The notes under the pieces were generated by a model. It was given only the letters and a program-made list of their open reading frames with translations. It was not told the DNA's origin and searched no databases. The position numbers and the translations under genes are program-made. A stretch of DNA of 64,000 nucleotides from Malachius bipustulatus. Lineage: Eukaryota > Arthropoda > Insecta > Coleoptera > Melyridae. The stretch lies in the NCBI GenBank assembly GCA_910589415.1, contig OU342636.1, forward strand, positions 45,833,735 through 45,897,734, written 5' to 3'. Shown here piece after piece: positions 41,700 to 51,036 of this stretch. Each line of letters starts with the position of its first letter. Position 1 is the first letter of the stretch.

Positions 41700-44600
41700 C
41701 CAACTGGATTAATTTTCCGACTCATATGGCAATCGACTGTGTTCACACAAAATTACGTCCCGTTCTGAAGACATCGATTTTTCCTGAAAATATGAAGCTC
41801 TGCAAGTTTTTCAGAATTTTTTTTCTCTTCGATTTTGATGAAAATCCCTAGTCAGGCGATAGAAAGTGCGAGAAGTTCAGAACTGTAAGTGGTTTTTCTG
41901 TAGCTCTCCCCGTTTTTGAGATATGACCGTTTAAATTTGAAAATTTGCAAATTTTTTAGCTTTTCAAAATTTTTGATCTCGTTTTGTGAAAAAACTGAGG
42001 ACTTTACGGTCCAACTGGATTAATTTTCCGACTCATATGGCAATCGACTGTGTTCACACAAAATTACGTCCCGTTCTGAAGACATCGATTTTTCCTGAAA
42101 ATATGAAGTTCTGCAAGTTTTTCAGAATTTTTTTTCTCTTCGATTTTGATGAAAATCCCTAGTCAGGCGATAGAAAGTGCGAGAAGTTCAGAACTGTAAG
42201 TGGTTTTTCTGTAGCTCTCCCCGTTTTTGAAAAATGACCGTTTAAATTTGAAAATTTGCAAATTTTTTAGCTTTTCAAAATTTTTGATCTCGTTTTGTAA
42301 AAAAACTGAGGACTTTACGGTCCAACTGGATTAATTTTCCGACTCATATGGCAATCGACTGTGTTCACACAAAATTACGTCCCGTTCTGAAGACATCGAT
42401 TTTTCCTGAAAATATGAAGCTCTGCAAGTTTTTCAGAATTTTTTTTCTCTTCGATTTTGATGAAAATCTCTAGTCAGGCGATAGAAAGTGCGAGAAGTTC
42501 AGAACTGTAAGTGGTTTTTCTGTAGCTCTCCCCGTTTTTGAGATATGACCGTTTAAATTTGAAAATTTGCAAATTTTTTAGCTTTTCAAAATTTTTGATC
42601 TCGTTTTGTGAAAAAACTGAGGACTTTACGGTCCAACTGGATTAATTTTCCGACTCATATGGCAATCGACTGTGTTCACACAAAATTACGTCCCGTTCTG
42701 AAGACATCGATTTTTCCTGAAAATATGAAGCTCTGCAAGTTTTTCAGAATTTTTTTTCCCTTCGATTTTGATGAAAATCCCTAGTCAGGCGATAGAAAGT
42801 GCGAGAAGTTCAGAACTGTAAGTGGTTTTTCTGTAGCTCTCCCCGTTTTCAAGATATGACCGTTTAAATTTGAAAATTTGCAATTTTTTTAGCTTTTCAA
42901 AATTTTTGATCTCGTTTTGTGAAAAAATTGAGGACTTTACGGTCCAACTGGATTAATTTTCCGACTCATATGGCAGTCGACTGTGTTCACACAAAATTAC
43001 GCCCCGTTCTGAAGACATCGATTTTTCCTGAAAATATGAAGCTCTGCAAATTTTTCAGATTTTTTTTTCTCTTCGATTTTGATGAAAATCTCTAGTCAGG
43101 CGATAGAAAGTGCGAGAAGTTCAGAACTGTAAGTGGTTTTTCTGTAGCTCTCCCCGTTTTTGAGATATGACCGTTTAAATTTGAAAATTTGCAAATTTTT
43201 TAGCTTTTCAAAATTTTTGATCTCGTTTTGTGAAAAAACTGAGGACTTTACGGTCCAACTGGATTAATTTTCCGACTCATATGGCAATCGACTGTGTTCA
43301 CACAAAATTACGTCCCGTTCTGAAGACATCGATTTTTCCTGAAAATATGAAGCTCTGCAAGTTTTTCAGAATTTTTTTTCTCTTCGATTTTGATGAAAAT
43401 CCCTAGTCAGGCGATAGAAAGTGCGAGAAGTTCAGAACTGTAAGTGGTTTTTCTGTAGCTCTCCCCGTTTTTGAGATATGACCGTTTAAATTTGAAAATT
43501 TGCAAATTTTTTAGCTTTTCAAAATTTTTGATCTCGTTTTGTGAAAAAACTGAGGACTTTACGGTCCAACTGGATTAATTTTCCGACTCATATGGCAATC
43601 GACTGTGTTCACACAAAATTACGTCCCGTTCTGAAGACATCGATTTTTCCTGAAAATATGAAGCTCTGCAAGTTTTTCAGAATTTTTTTTCTCTTCGATT
43701 TTGATGAAAATCCCTAGTCAGGCGATAGAAAGTGCGAGAAGTTCAGAACTGTAAGTGGTTTTTCTGTAGCTCTCCCCGTTTTTGAAAAATGACCGTTTAA
43801 ATTTGAAAATTTGCAAATTTTTTAGCTTTTCAAAATTTTTGATCTCGTTTTGTAAAAAAACTGAGGACTTTACGGTCCAACTGGATTAATTTTCCGACTC
43901 ATATGGCAATCGACTGTGTTCACACAAAATTACGTCCCGTTCTGAAGACATCGATTTTTCCTGAAAATATGAAGCTCTGCAAGTTTTTCAGAATTTTTTT
44001 TCTCTTCGATTTTGATGAAAATCTCTAGTCAGGCGATAGAAAGTGCGAGAAGTTCAGAACTGTAAGTGGTTTTTCTGTAGCTCTCCCCGTTTTTGAGATA
44101 TGACCGTTTAAATTTGAAAATTTGCAAATTTTTTAGCTTTTCAAAATTTTTGATCTCGTTTTGTGAAAAAACTGAGGACTTTACGGTCCAACTGGATTAA
44201 TTTTCCGACTCATATGGCAATCGACTGTGTTCACACAAAATTACGTCCCGTTCTGAAGACATCGATTTTTCCTGAAAATATGAAGCTCTGCAAGTTTTTC
44301 AGAATTTTTTTTCCCTTCGATTTTGATGAAAATCCCTAGTCAGGCGATAGAAAGTGCGAGAAGTTCAGAACTGTAAGTGGTTTTTCTGTAGCTCTCCCCG
44401 TTTTCAAGATATGACCGTTTAAATTTGAAAATTTGCAATTTTTTTAGCTTTTCAAAATTTTTGATCTCGTTTTGTGAAAAAATTGAGGACTTTACGGTCC
44501 AACTGGATTAATTTTCCGACTCATATGGCAGTCGACTGTGTTCACACAAAATTACGCCCCGTTCTGAAGACATCGATTTTTCCTGAAAATATGAAGCTCT

Positions 44601-44810
44601 GCAAATTTTTCAGATTTTTTTTTCTCTTCGATTTTGATGAAAATCTCTAGTCAGGCGATAGAAAGTGCGAGAAGTTCAGAACTGTAAGTGGTTTTTCTGT
44701 AGCTCTCCCCGTTTTTGAGATATGACCGTTTAAATTTGAAAATTTGCAAATTTTTTAGCTTTTCAAAATTTTTGATCTCGTTTTGTGAAAAAATTGAGGA
44801 CTTTGCGGTC
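41700..44810. repeat. HOR: 5-mer (1555 bp) tandem duplication
   Basis: TTTGAAAAATG (replacing TTTGAGATATG) is at 42226 and 43781, the TGTAAAAAAACTGAGG linker is at 42296 and 43851, and the CCCTTCG variant is at 42758 and 44313. All are offset by 1555 (5 x 311). This block separates the 38-41 kb and 45-47.7 kb rounds of the 10-mer HOR. Confidence 0.88.
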
Positions 44811-44989
44811 CAACTGGATTAATTTTCCGACTCATATGGCAGTCGACTGTGTTCACACAAAATTACGCCCCGTTCTGAAGACATCGATTTTTCCTGAAAA
44901 TATGAAGCTCTGCAAATTTTTCAGATTTTTTTTTCTCTTCGATTTTGATGAAAATCTCTAGTCAGGCGATAGAAAGTGCGAGAAGTTCA

Positions 44990-47714
44990 GAACTGTAAGT
45001 GGTTTTTCTGTAGCTCTCCCCGTTTTTGAGATATGACCGTTTAAATTTGAAAATTTGCAAATTTTTTAGCTTTTCAAAATTTTTGATCTCGTTTTGTGAA
45101 AAAAACTGAGGACTTTACGGTCCAACTGGATTAATTTTCCGACTCATATGGCAATCGACTGTGTTCACACAAAATTACGTCCCGTTCTGAAGACATCGAT
45201 TTTTCCTGAAAATATGAAGCTCTGCAAGTTTTTCAGAATTTTTTTTCTCTTCGATTTTGATGAAAATCCCTAGTCAGGCGATAGAAAGTACGAGAAGTTC
45301 AGAACTGTAAGTGGTTTTTCTGTAGCTCTCCCCGTTTTCGAGATATGACCGTTTAAATTTGAAAATTTGCAAATTTGTTAGCTTTTCAAAATTTTTGATC
45401 TCGTTTTGTGAAAAAATTGAGGACTTTACGGTCCAACTGGATTAATTTTCCGACTCATATGGCAGTCGACTGTGTTCACACAAAATTACGCCCCGTTCTG
45501 AAGACATCGATTTTTCCTGAAAATATGAAGCTCTGCAAATTTTTCAGAATTTTTTTTCTCTTCGATTTTGATGAAAATCTCTAGTCAAGCGATAGAAAGT
45601 GCGAGAAGTTCAGAACTGTAAGTGGTTTTTCTGTAGCTCTCCCCGTTTTTGAGATATGACCGTTTAAATTTGAAAATTTGCAATTTTTTTAGCTTTTCAA
45701 AATTTTTGATCTCGTTTTGTGAAAAAACTGAGGACTTTACGGTCCAACTGGATTAATTTTCCGACTCATATGGCAATCGACTGTGTTCACACAAAATTAC
45801 GTCCCGTTCTGAAGACATCGATTTTTCCTGAAAATATGAAGCTCTGCAAGTTTTTCAGAATTTTTTTTCTCTTCGATTTTGATGAAAATCTCTAGTCAGG
45901 TGATAGAAAGTGCGAGAAGTTCAGAACTGTAAGTGGTTTTTCTGTAGCTCTCCCCGTTTTTGAGATATGACCGTTTAAATTTGAAAATTTGCAAATTTTT
46001 TAGCTTTTCAAAATTTTTGATCTCGTTTTGTGAAAAAATTGAGGACTTTACGGTCCAACTGGATTAATTTTCCGACTCATATGGCAGTCGACTGTGTTCA
46101 CACAAAATTACGCCCCGTTCTGAAGACATCGATTTTTCCTGAAAATATGAAGCTCTGCAAGTTTTTCAGATTTTTTTTTCTCTTCGATTTTGATGAAAAT
46201 CTCTAGTCAGGCGATAGAAAGTGCGAGAAGTTCAGAACTGTAAGTGGTTTTTCTGTAGCTCTCCCCGTTTTTGAGATATGACCGTTTAAATTTGAAAATT
46301 TGCAAATTTTTTTAGCTTTTCAAAATTTTTGATCTCGTTTTGTGAAAAAACTGAGGACTTTACGGTCCAACTGGATTAATTTTCCGACTCATATGGCAAT
46401 CGACTGTGTTCACACAAAATTACGTCCCGTTCTGAAGACATCGATTTTTCCTGAAAATATGAAGCTCTGCAAGTTTTTCAGAATTTTTTTTCTCTTCGAT
46501 TTTGATGAAAATCCCTAGTCAGGCGATAGAAAGTGCGAGAAGTTCAGAACTGTAAGTGGTTTTTCTGTAGCTCTCCCCGTTTTTGAGATATGACCGTTTA
46601 AATTTGAAAATTTGCAAATTTCTTAGCTTTTCAAAATTTTTGATCTCGTTTTGTGAAAAAACTGAGGACTTTACGGTCCAACTGGATTAATTTTCCGACT
46701 CATATGGCAATCGACTGTGTTCACACAAAATTACGTCCCGTTCTGAAGACATCGATTTTTCCTGAAAATATGAAGCTCTGCAAGTTTTTCAGAATTTTTT
46801 TTCTCTTCGATTTTGATGAAAATCCCTAGTCAGGCGATAGAAAGTGCGAGAAGTTCAGAACTGTAAGTGGTTTTTCTGTAGCTCTCCCCGTTTTTGAGAT
46901 ATGACCGTTTAAATTTGAAAATTTGCAAATTTTTTAGCTTTTCAAAATTTTTGATCTCGTTTTGTGAAAAAACTGAGGACTTTACGGTCCAACTGGATTA
47001 ATTTTCCGACTCATATGGCAATCGACTGTGTTCACACAAAATTACGTCCCGTTCTGAAGACATCGATTTTTCCTGAAAATATGAAGCTCTGCAAGTTTTT
47101 CAGAATTTTTTTTCTCTTCGATTTTGATGAAAATCCCTAGTCAGGCGATAGAAAGTGCGAGAAGTTCAGAACTGTAAGTGGTTTTTCTGTAGCTCTCCCC
47201 GTTTTCAAGATATGACCGTTTAAATTTGAAAATTTGCAATTTTTTTAGCTTTTCAAAATTTTTGATCTCGTTTTGTGAAAAAATTGAGGACTTTACGGTC
47301 CAACTGGATTAATTTTCCGACTCATATGGCAGTCGACTGTGTTCACACAAAATTACGCCCCGTTCCGAAGACATAGATTTTTCCTGAAAATATGAAGCTC
47401 TGCAAATTTTTCAGATTTTTTTTTCTCTTCGATTTTGATGAAAATCTCTAGTCAGGCAATAGAAAGTGCGAGAAGTTCAGAACTGTAAGTGGTTTTTCTG
47501 TAGCTCTCCCCGTTTTTGAGATATGACCGTTTAAATTTGAAAATTTGCAAATTTTTTAGCTTTTCAAAATTTTTGATCTCGTTTTGTGAAAAAACTGAGG
47601 ACTTTACGGTCCAACTGGATTAATTTTCCGACTCATATGGCAATCGACTGTGTTCACACAAAATTACGTCCCGTTCTGAAGACATCGATTTTTCCTGAAA
47701 ATATGAAGCTCTGC
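44990..47714. repeat. Last round of the 10-mer HOR, truncated by the array end
   Basis: The variant series of the 10-mer HOR reappears: 7-A linker at 45096, AAAGTACGAG near 45287, ATTTGTTAGC at 45373, AGTCAAGCG near 45593, AGTCAGGTGA near 45895, TGCAAATTTC at 46613, TTCCGAAG with ATAGAT at 47363, and GGCAATAG near 47453. Offsets are 5911 from the 39-kb copy and 9023 (5911 + 3112) from the 36.7-38.5 kb copy. The array stops one monomer later. Confidence 0.88.
47593..47714 (+). repeat. Truncated terminal monomer and satellite edge
   Basis: The last monomer matches the A-type for 122 bases, ends at ATGAAGCTCTGC, and is then replaced by unrelated sequence beginning CTTATAAAA. The word CCTTATAAAAA spans the edge (47714-47724) and recurs at 47747-47757. 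This short direct repeat could mark the breakpoint or be chance in AT-rich DNA. No decay gradient is seen: monomers are canonical right up to the edge. Confidence 0.9.
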
Positions 47715-48130
47715 CTTATAAAAATTTAAATTTTTTTAAATGGATACCTTATAAAAAGTTAAGATAGGGACAAGTAAGCCGTTTTCTGATATTTTGGGCC
47801 GTTTTCGTGGTAAATGGGTCTTGAAGTTGGAAAATTAAAGATTTTCACTTGTTTATAACTCATTGCCGACTCAATTTAAACTGCAACTATAAGCACCATT
47901 GCGATTACATTTTCTCAAACAATTTTAAAATGCAATAATATATGGGGTGTCCCATTTAAAAAAACATAGATGGCCATTGCTTTCGCCATTTTTAAATATG
48001 CCGCCATCTTGGTAATATTTCATTTTGACTCGTTATTAGGTGTGTTGCCCAAGTTCCAAATTTCAGATCCCTAGGTCATTTGGAAGTCGAACTTTTTCCA
48101 ATGTGGCGTTTCAATCAATCATCCTGTATA
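47715..48130. other. Non-coding flank with possible degenerate transposon (GGGTGTCCC ... CCTGTATA ends)
   Basis: No ORF. From about 47938 (ATATATGGGGTGTCCCATTT) to 48130 (ATCATCCTGTATA) the segment is bounded by words resembling the TATACAGGGTGTCCC-like termini I associate with non-autonomous DNA transposons in insect genomes. It includes GCCGCCATCTTGG and CAAATTTCAGATCCCTAGG, which echo the style of the 646-bp family at 55-56 kb. The relation is a guess from word similarity. Confidence 0.35.
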
Positions 48131-48223
48131 TTCGCCGTATTTTCAAAATTTGCAATTTAAAATCAGTAGGTACCTAATTACATATCTGAAAATTTTTAAT
48201 TTACGTTTGAACAAACCGGCCCT
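48131..48223 (-). mobile_element. Solo end of the CCGGCCCT MITE family
   Basis: About 93 bp that are the reverse complement of 48740-48826: CGCCGTATTTTCAAAATTTGC, then CTGAAAATTTTTAATTTACG, then the terminal word ACCGGCCCT. Only one terminus is present. A TAGGTACC-containing insertion or substitution distinguishes it from the complete copy. The two lie in inverted orientation about 0.5 kb apart, with the LINE fragment between them. Confidence 0.65.
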
Positions 48224-48384
48224 ATACTTATAGTATATGTATACAGGTACTCAATTATCTTTTTTAATTTTGAATAGGCTATAAATGCTATAATGCTAAG
48301 AAAAAGAACAATAAACAATAAAAATCTAAACAAATTTCTGAAATATCATCCACTTGTGCTTTTTTATTATTCTCTTCTATTGTA
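48224..48384. other. AT-rich spacer, nothing recognised
   Basis: Low-complexity AT-rich sequence between the solo MITE end and the LINE fragment. No ORF or repeat is evident. Confidence 0.6.
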
Positions 48385-48560
48385 GGTACATTTCGATACT
48401 GAGAATTTATCTTCGTGCTCCGGGAGGTACGTTAAAAAGGGGGGTCCCGGCTGCTTCACAGCAGTCGTTAAGTTATGTCAGAGGCCCTTGAGGCTACTTG
48501 AAATCTTCTGACACTTGGGCTTTACCACAGCCATACAATATTTATTTATTTATTTTATCT
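48385..48560 (+). mobile_element. 5'-truncated RTE-like LINE, 3' end with (TATT)n tail
   Basis: The run TGCTCCGGGAGGTACGTTAA, then GGTCCCGGCTGCTTCACAGC, AGTCGTTAAGTTATGTCAGA, GGCCCTTGAGG and CTGACACTTGGGC resembles from memory the conserved 3' UTR of RTE-clade non-LTR retrotransposons in insects (ACGTTAA...GGTCCCGGCT...AGTCGTTA...GTCAGGGGCC...TGACAC). It ends in a TATTTATTTATTTATTTTA tail typical of short 3' microsatellite ends. No reverse-transcriptase coding sequence is left. The last ~40 bp recur in inverted orientation at 63385-63437, which supports a true 3' terminus. Confidence 0.65.
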
Positions 48561-48739
48561 TCGGAGTGCCTCATTTATGCGCCTGTAACTCCTCCTAAGC
48601 GAAGCCCCTTAATTTAGAGACCCTTCTATACAATTATTATTTTCAAATTTGATAAACTATGATTTTTTCATAATAACTTCACGAAAGTAAGAAATTATTT
48701 CTCCACAATGTTTGTTTAAATATCTACTTTGACACTATA
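48561..48739. other. AT-rich spacer, nothing recognised
   Basis: No ORF, RNA gene or repeat recognised. It includes the pyrimidine/AT-rich stretch up to GACACTAT at the left edge of the next element. Confidence 0.6.
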
Positions 48740-48990
48740 AGGGCCGCTTGTTCAAACGTAAATTAAAAATTTTCAGATAATAATTACTGACTTTAAATTG
48801 CAAATTTTGAAAATACGGCGAATATATTTAAACGATCTTTTATTTTTAATCACTAATCATTACCTAACTCTTCTTAAAGGGAGCAGAATTTATGTTCAGC
48901 ATTATCAGACCAATAGTTTGATAATACAGGGCATTTTAAAATTTAGTATTTATCTGAAAATTGTTCATTTACGTTTGAGTAACCGGCTCT
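48740..48990. mobile_element. Complete MITE with ~42-bp terminal inverted repeats
   Basis: The left end AGGGCCGCTTGTTCAAACG, continuing through TAAATTAAAAATTTTCAGATAA, is the imperfect inverse of the right end TTATCTGAAAATTGTTCATTTACG and GAGTAACCGGCTCT. Mismatches are few over about 42 bp. Size is about 251 bp. A short ORF that crosses it is a by-product and not a gene. Flanks give no convincing target-site duplication. The superfamily is not assigned. Confidence 0.75.
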
Positions 48991-49067
48991 AAGTTTATTA
49001 TTATTTATTGTGAGGAGTCAGTCGTTTATTAATCCTGCATCACACCTTCGAGTTACGCGAGAAAATT

Positions 49068-49195
49068 GTATATTATTCAACAAGCGCATAATGATAGCTA
49101 TTATCCAGGAAGATGAAAATTGCAGCACGAGCCTCTGGCGAGTGCTGTAACATCTAAGCGGATAATAGCCATTATGCGCGAGTGGAATACTATAC
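49068..49195. mobile_element. Short hairpin MITE (128 bp)
   Basis: The left arm GTATATTATTCAACAAGCGC, then ATAATGATAGCTATTATCC, pairs with the right arm GGATAATAGCCATTATGCGC, then GAGTGGAATACTATAC. The centre has a second small dyad (GCAGCACGAG / CGAGTGCTGT). The whole element can fold as a two-tier hairpin. No coding capacity. Confidence 0.7.
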
Positions 49196-50249
49196 TTTAT
49201 CTACGAGTATACTTGAATAAAAATAATTTTACTTACGGTAGAATTAAATTTTTATGTAAAAAAAGTTTTATGGATTGCAGTTTTATTTATTAAAAAATAT
49301 GGTTCTCTTTAAGTACATAATTTGGTTAGGTATTGAAATATTGCAAAAGTACAGAAAATATTACATTACTTCACTGTCGACTGGAAATTTGTTAAATAAC
49401 TTTAACAGGAGAAAAATTACAAAATCAGGGTGAAAGATTTCGTCGCGCATCGTATTTCACTTTTGATTTTGCAGGCAGTAAACCATTAATTTGATGCTTT
49501 TCCCCTATTTATATCATGTGACGTATTATTCAAGATGTTATTTTCTTCGAAGAACATTCTGTATTATTCTGTTTATAATAATTTTAAGTTTAATTTTTAT
49601 AATACAATAATTTGTTGAATGTTAGGTTATCGTGATTAGCTGTCACTACTGTCAGTCGACTAAACCTATTGGCAGCGTTCCAAAGGCATCAGCTTTCACA
49701 GCGGTTGACTAGGGCTTTATAACTACGCACGGATACTAAAACATGTTCATTTTAGTATTATGATAAGTGTAGTTGAAAGATCAAAATCATCCTAATATTC
49801 TGCGACTTTCATATTTTTATAACATTTAATTAAACGTAAAATAAACGTTTAGGGACTCTACTTTCACGTCAGTGGACCATTGACAGTAGTCAGTAGTTTG
49901 AATCCAAGTAGTTTGCCAAACGTACGACAGAATAGGACGGTAAAGTTAAACAATTTACATTAACGATTGAATAATGAGCTGCTCTCATTGTTCAATTGAC
50001 CTGACACTATTATTCGATAGGGCAATAGTAATGCATGCCATTACTTCGTTAAAATTGGAATTATTGATTTGTTATCTAATAGGAGTAGATAAAATAGTTT
50101 TTCAGGTATATAGTGTAGTCGGGGAAGTACGTACGTACAATCAATTACATTACATTGCGATCGCTGTTAAGTCAGTTGTTGTAGTTATTGTTATAATAAT
50201 GGTATTATAATAGTTGGTTATAATTATTAGTCAGTCTATTCTGTGATTT
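49196..50249. other. AT-rich intergenic DNA, no gene recognised
   Basis: Only short frames exist. A 78-residue plus-strand frame (49974-50210) is dominated by I, V, L and Y, as random AT-rich DNA would give. No RNA gene or clear repeat was recognised. Confidence 0.6.
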
Positions 50250-50641
50250 GGCTTCGACAGTGGAGAGTGGGATCGAACATCGTGCGCATTCATTCAGTTC
50301 AAAGTCATGGCTGTCCGCGCATTTAATACACACACAGTTAATAACAGAGTAGATATCGCGCGGCCGCGGCGCCGGGAGAACGGGAATACTTAAACTTTTG
50401 AATTGCGTCGTATGATGGCGTCGTTTCAATTTTCTTTCTTTGAGGTCTGATTTGTATCGTTTCGGCATTTTAAATTATTCGAACTGTTTTTGTGGGACCC
50501 AAAGAACCGCGGGTGGTTATACCTACCTAGTTAATCGCTTTTCCGAGCGTCGTTTTCGAGCGTCGTTTCCGAGCGTCGTTTCCGAGCGTGGTGAAGAGAA
50601 GAGAAGATTGCTTGGACAGAATAATCGAGAAAATGGTGAGC
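50250..50641 (+). promoter_or_regulatory. GC-rich island: possible promoter / first exon ending at ATG|GTGAGC
   Basis: Unlike its AT-rich surroundings this segment is CpG-rich. It contains CGCGCGGCCGCGGCGCCGGG (near 50358-50378, with a NotI site), CGCGCATT and CCGCGGG. An Inr-like TCAGTT is at 50294-50299. A purine-rich stretch leads to GAGAAAATGGTGAGC, where an ATG (50633-50635) directly abuts a consensus donor GTGAGC (50636-50641). That arrangement is familiar in 5' exons of some insect housekeeping genes. The nearest acceptor-like TTTTTTCGCAG (~50721-50731) would give only a few codons before a stop, so any real second exon lies elsewhere. No downstream exon was recognised. Confidence 0.3.
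50538..50589 (+). repeat. 13-bp x 4 tandem repeat (CGTTTCCGAGCGT)
   Basis: Four adjoining 13-bp units occupy 50538-50550, 50551-50563, 50564-50576 and 50577-50589. Units 3 and 4 are identical. Unit 2 has one change (CGTTTTCGAGCGT) and unit 1 differs in its first bases. Each carries two CpGs. It lies in the GC-rich island just upstream of the ATG|GTGAGC junction and could be a minisatellite or a clustered binding site. Confidence 0.9.
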
Positions 50642-51036
50642 GGTCTCTGCTTTCTTTTTTAATGCTTGAAAATTTTAAAACTTTCAATAATCATCCACAT
50701 CAGATATCTATTTGTTTATGTTTTTTCGCAGCATGCTCCTCATGTTTAATTAGTGAAGATAATTCCCAATGCAAAACAAATCCCAAATTATTTAAAATTT
50801 CAAAAGTGCTTATGTAATCCATGAACGTGTAAAATGTTTCCGAAGTTTTGAGAGACTAAATTTCAACTTTTTTAATTTTTCATAACATATTGCGCACGTA
50901 GTAGGTATTCGTGGGAAGTCCCTCCCAATACAGTAAGTAAAAGTAACCTTGATACAAAACCGCGAGCACACAGCGGTGCCCAGGCGAGGAGTAACGTGAC
51001 TACGACCGGAAACGGACGCGGATGTTATTGTCCTAA
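50642..51036. other. Possible intron or intergenic DNA, no gene recognised
   Basis: AT-rich apart from a short GC-richer patch (ACCGCGAGCACACAGCGGTG at ~50959 and CGACCGGAAACGGACGCGG at ~51003). A 125-residue plus-strand frame (50440-50817) runs through the 13-bp repeats and into AT-rich sequence, and shows no domain. Confidence 0.55.

Larger units (their letters stand above)
1..47714. repeat. 311-bp tandem satellite array with higher-order structure
   Basis: The same ~311-bp unit is repeated head to tail without interruption. The phase word AACTGAGGAC is at 1, again at 312, and last at 47593. That span is 153 x 311 plus 9 bases, so there are about 153 whole monomers plus a 122-bp partial one. 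Length changes are tiny: homopolymer +1, and a +2 variant (GATTAAAAAATCCC for GATGAAAATCCC) near 3889, 5757 and 7314. The unit is AT-rich, with runs of T and A, and contains ATCGAT, CATATG and GTAAGT words in nearly every copy. It has no conserved ORF: 311 is not divisible by 3, so any frame shifts at each monomer. The array is open on the left edge of the window. I do not recognise this satellite as a named family. A pericentromeric, subtelomeric, B-chromosome or interstitial heterochromatin location are all possible. Confidence 0.98.

Noticed and set aside
1..47714. CRISPR-like array
   Set aside because: The repeat is 311 bp with no unique spacers, and context is eukaryotic. It is a satellite.
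1..47714. Telomeric repeat (TTAGG)n association
   Set aside because: No TTAGG tandem run is present in the window, so telomere proximity is not supported.
1..47714. CENP-B box in the monomer
   Set aside because: No match to the vertebrate CENP-B box core pattern was seen. The conserved dyad is AT-rich and different.
50440..50817. 125-residue plus-strand ORF
   Set aside because: Runs through the 13-bp minisatellite and across a consensus splice donor into AT-rich sequence. No domain and poor composition.
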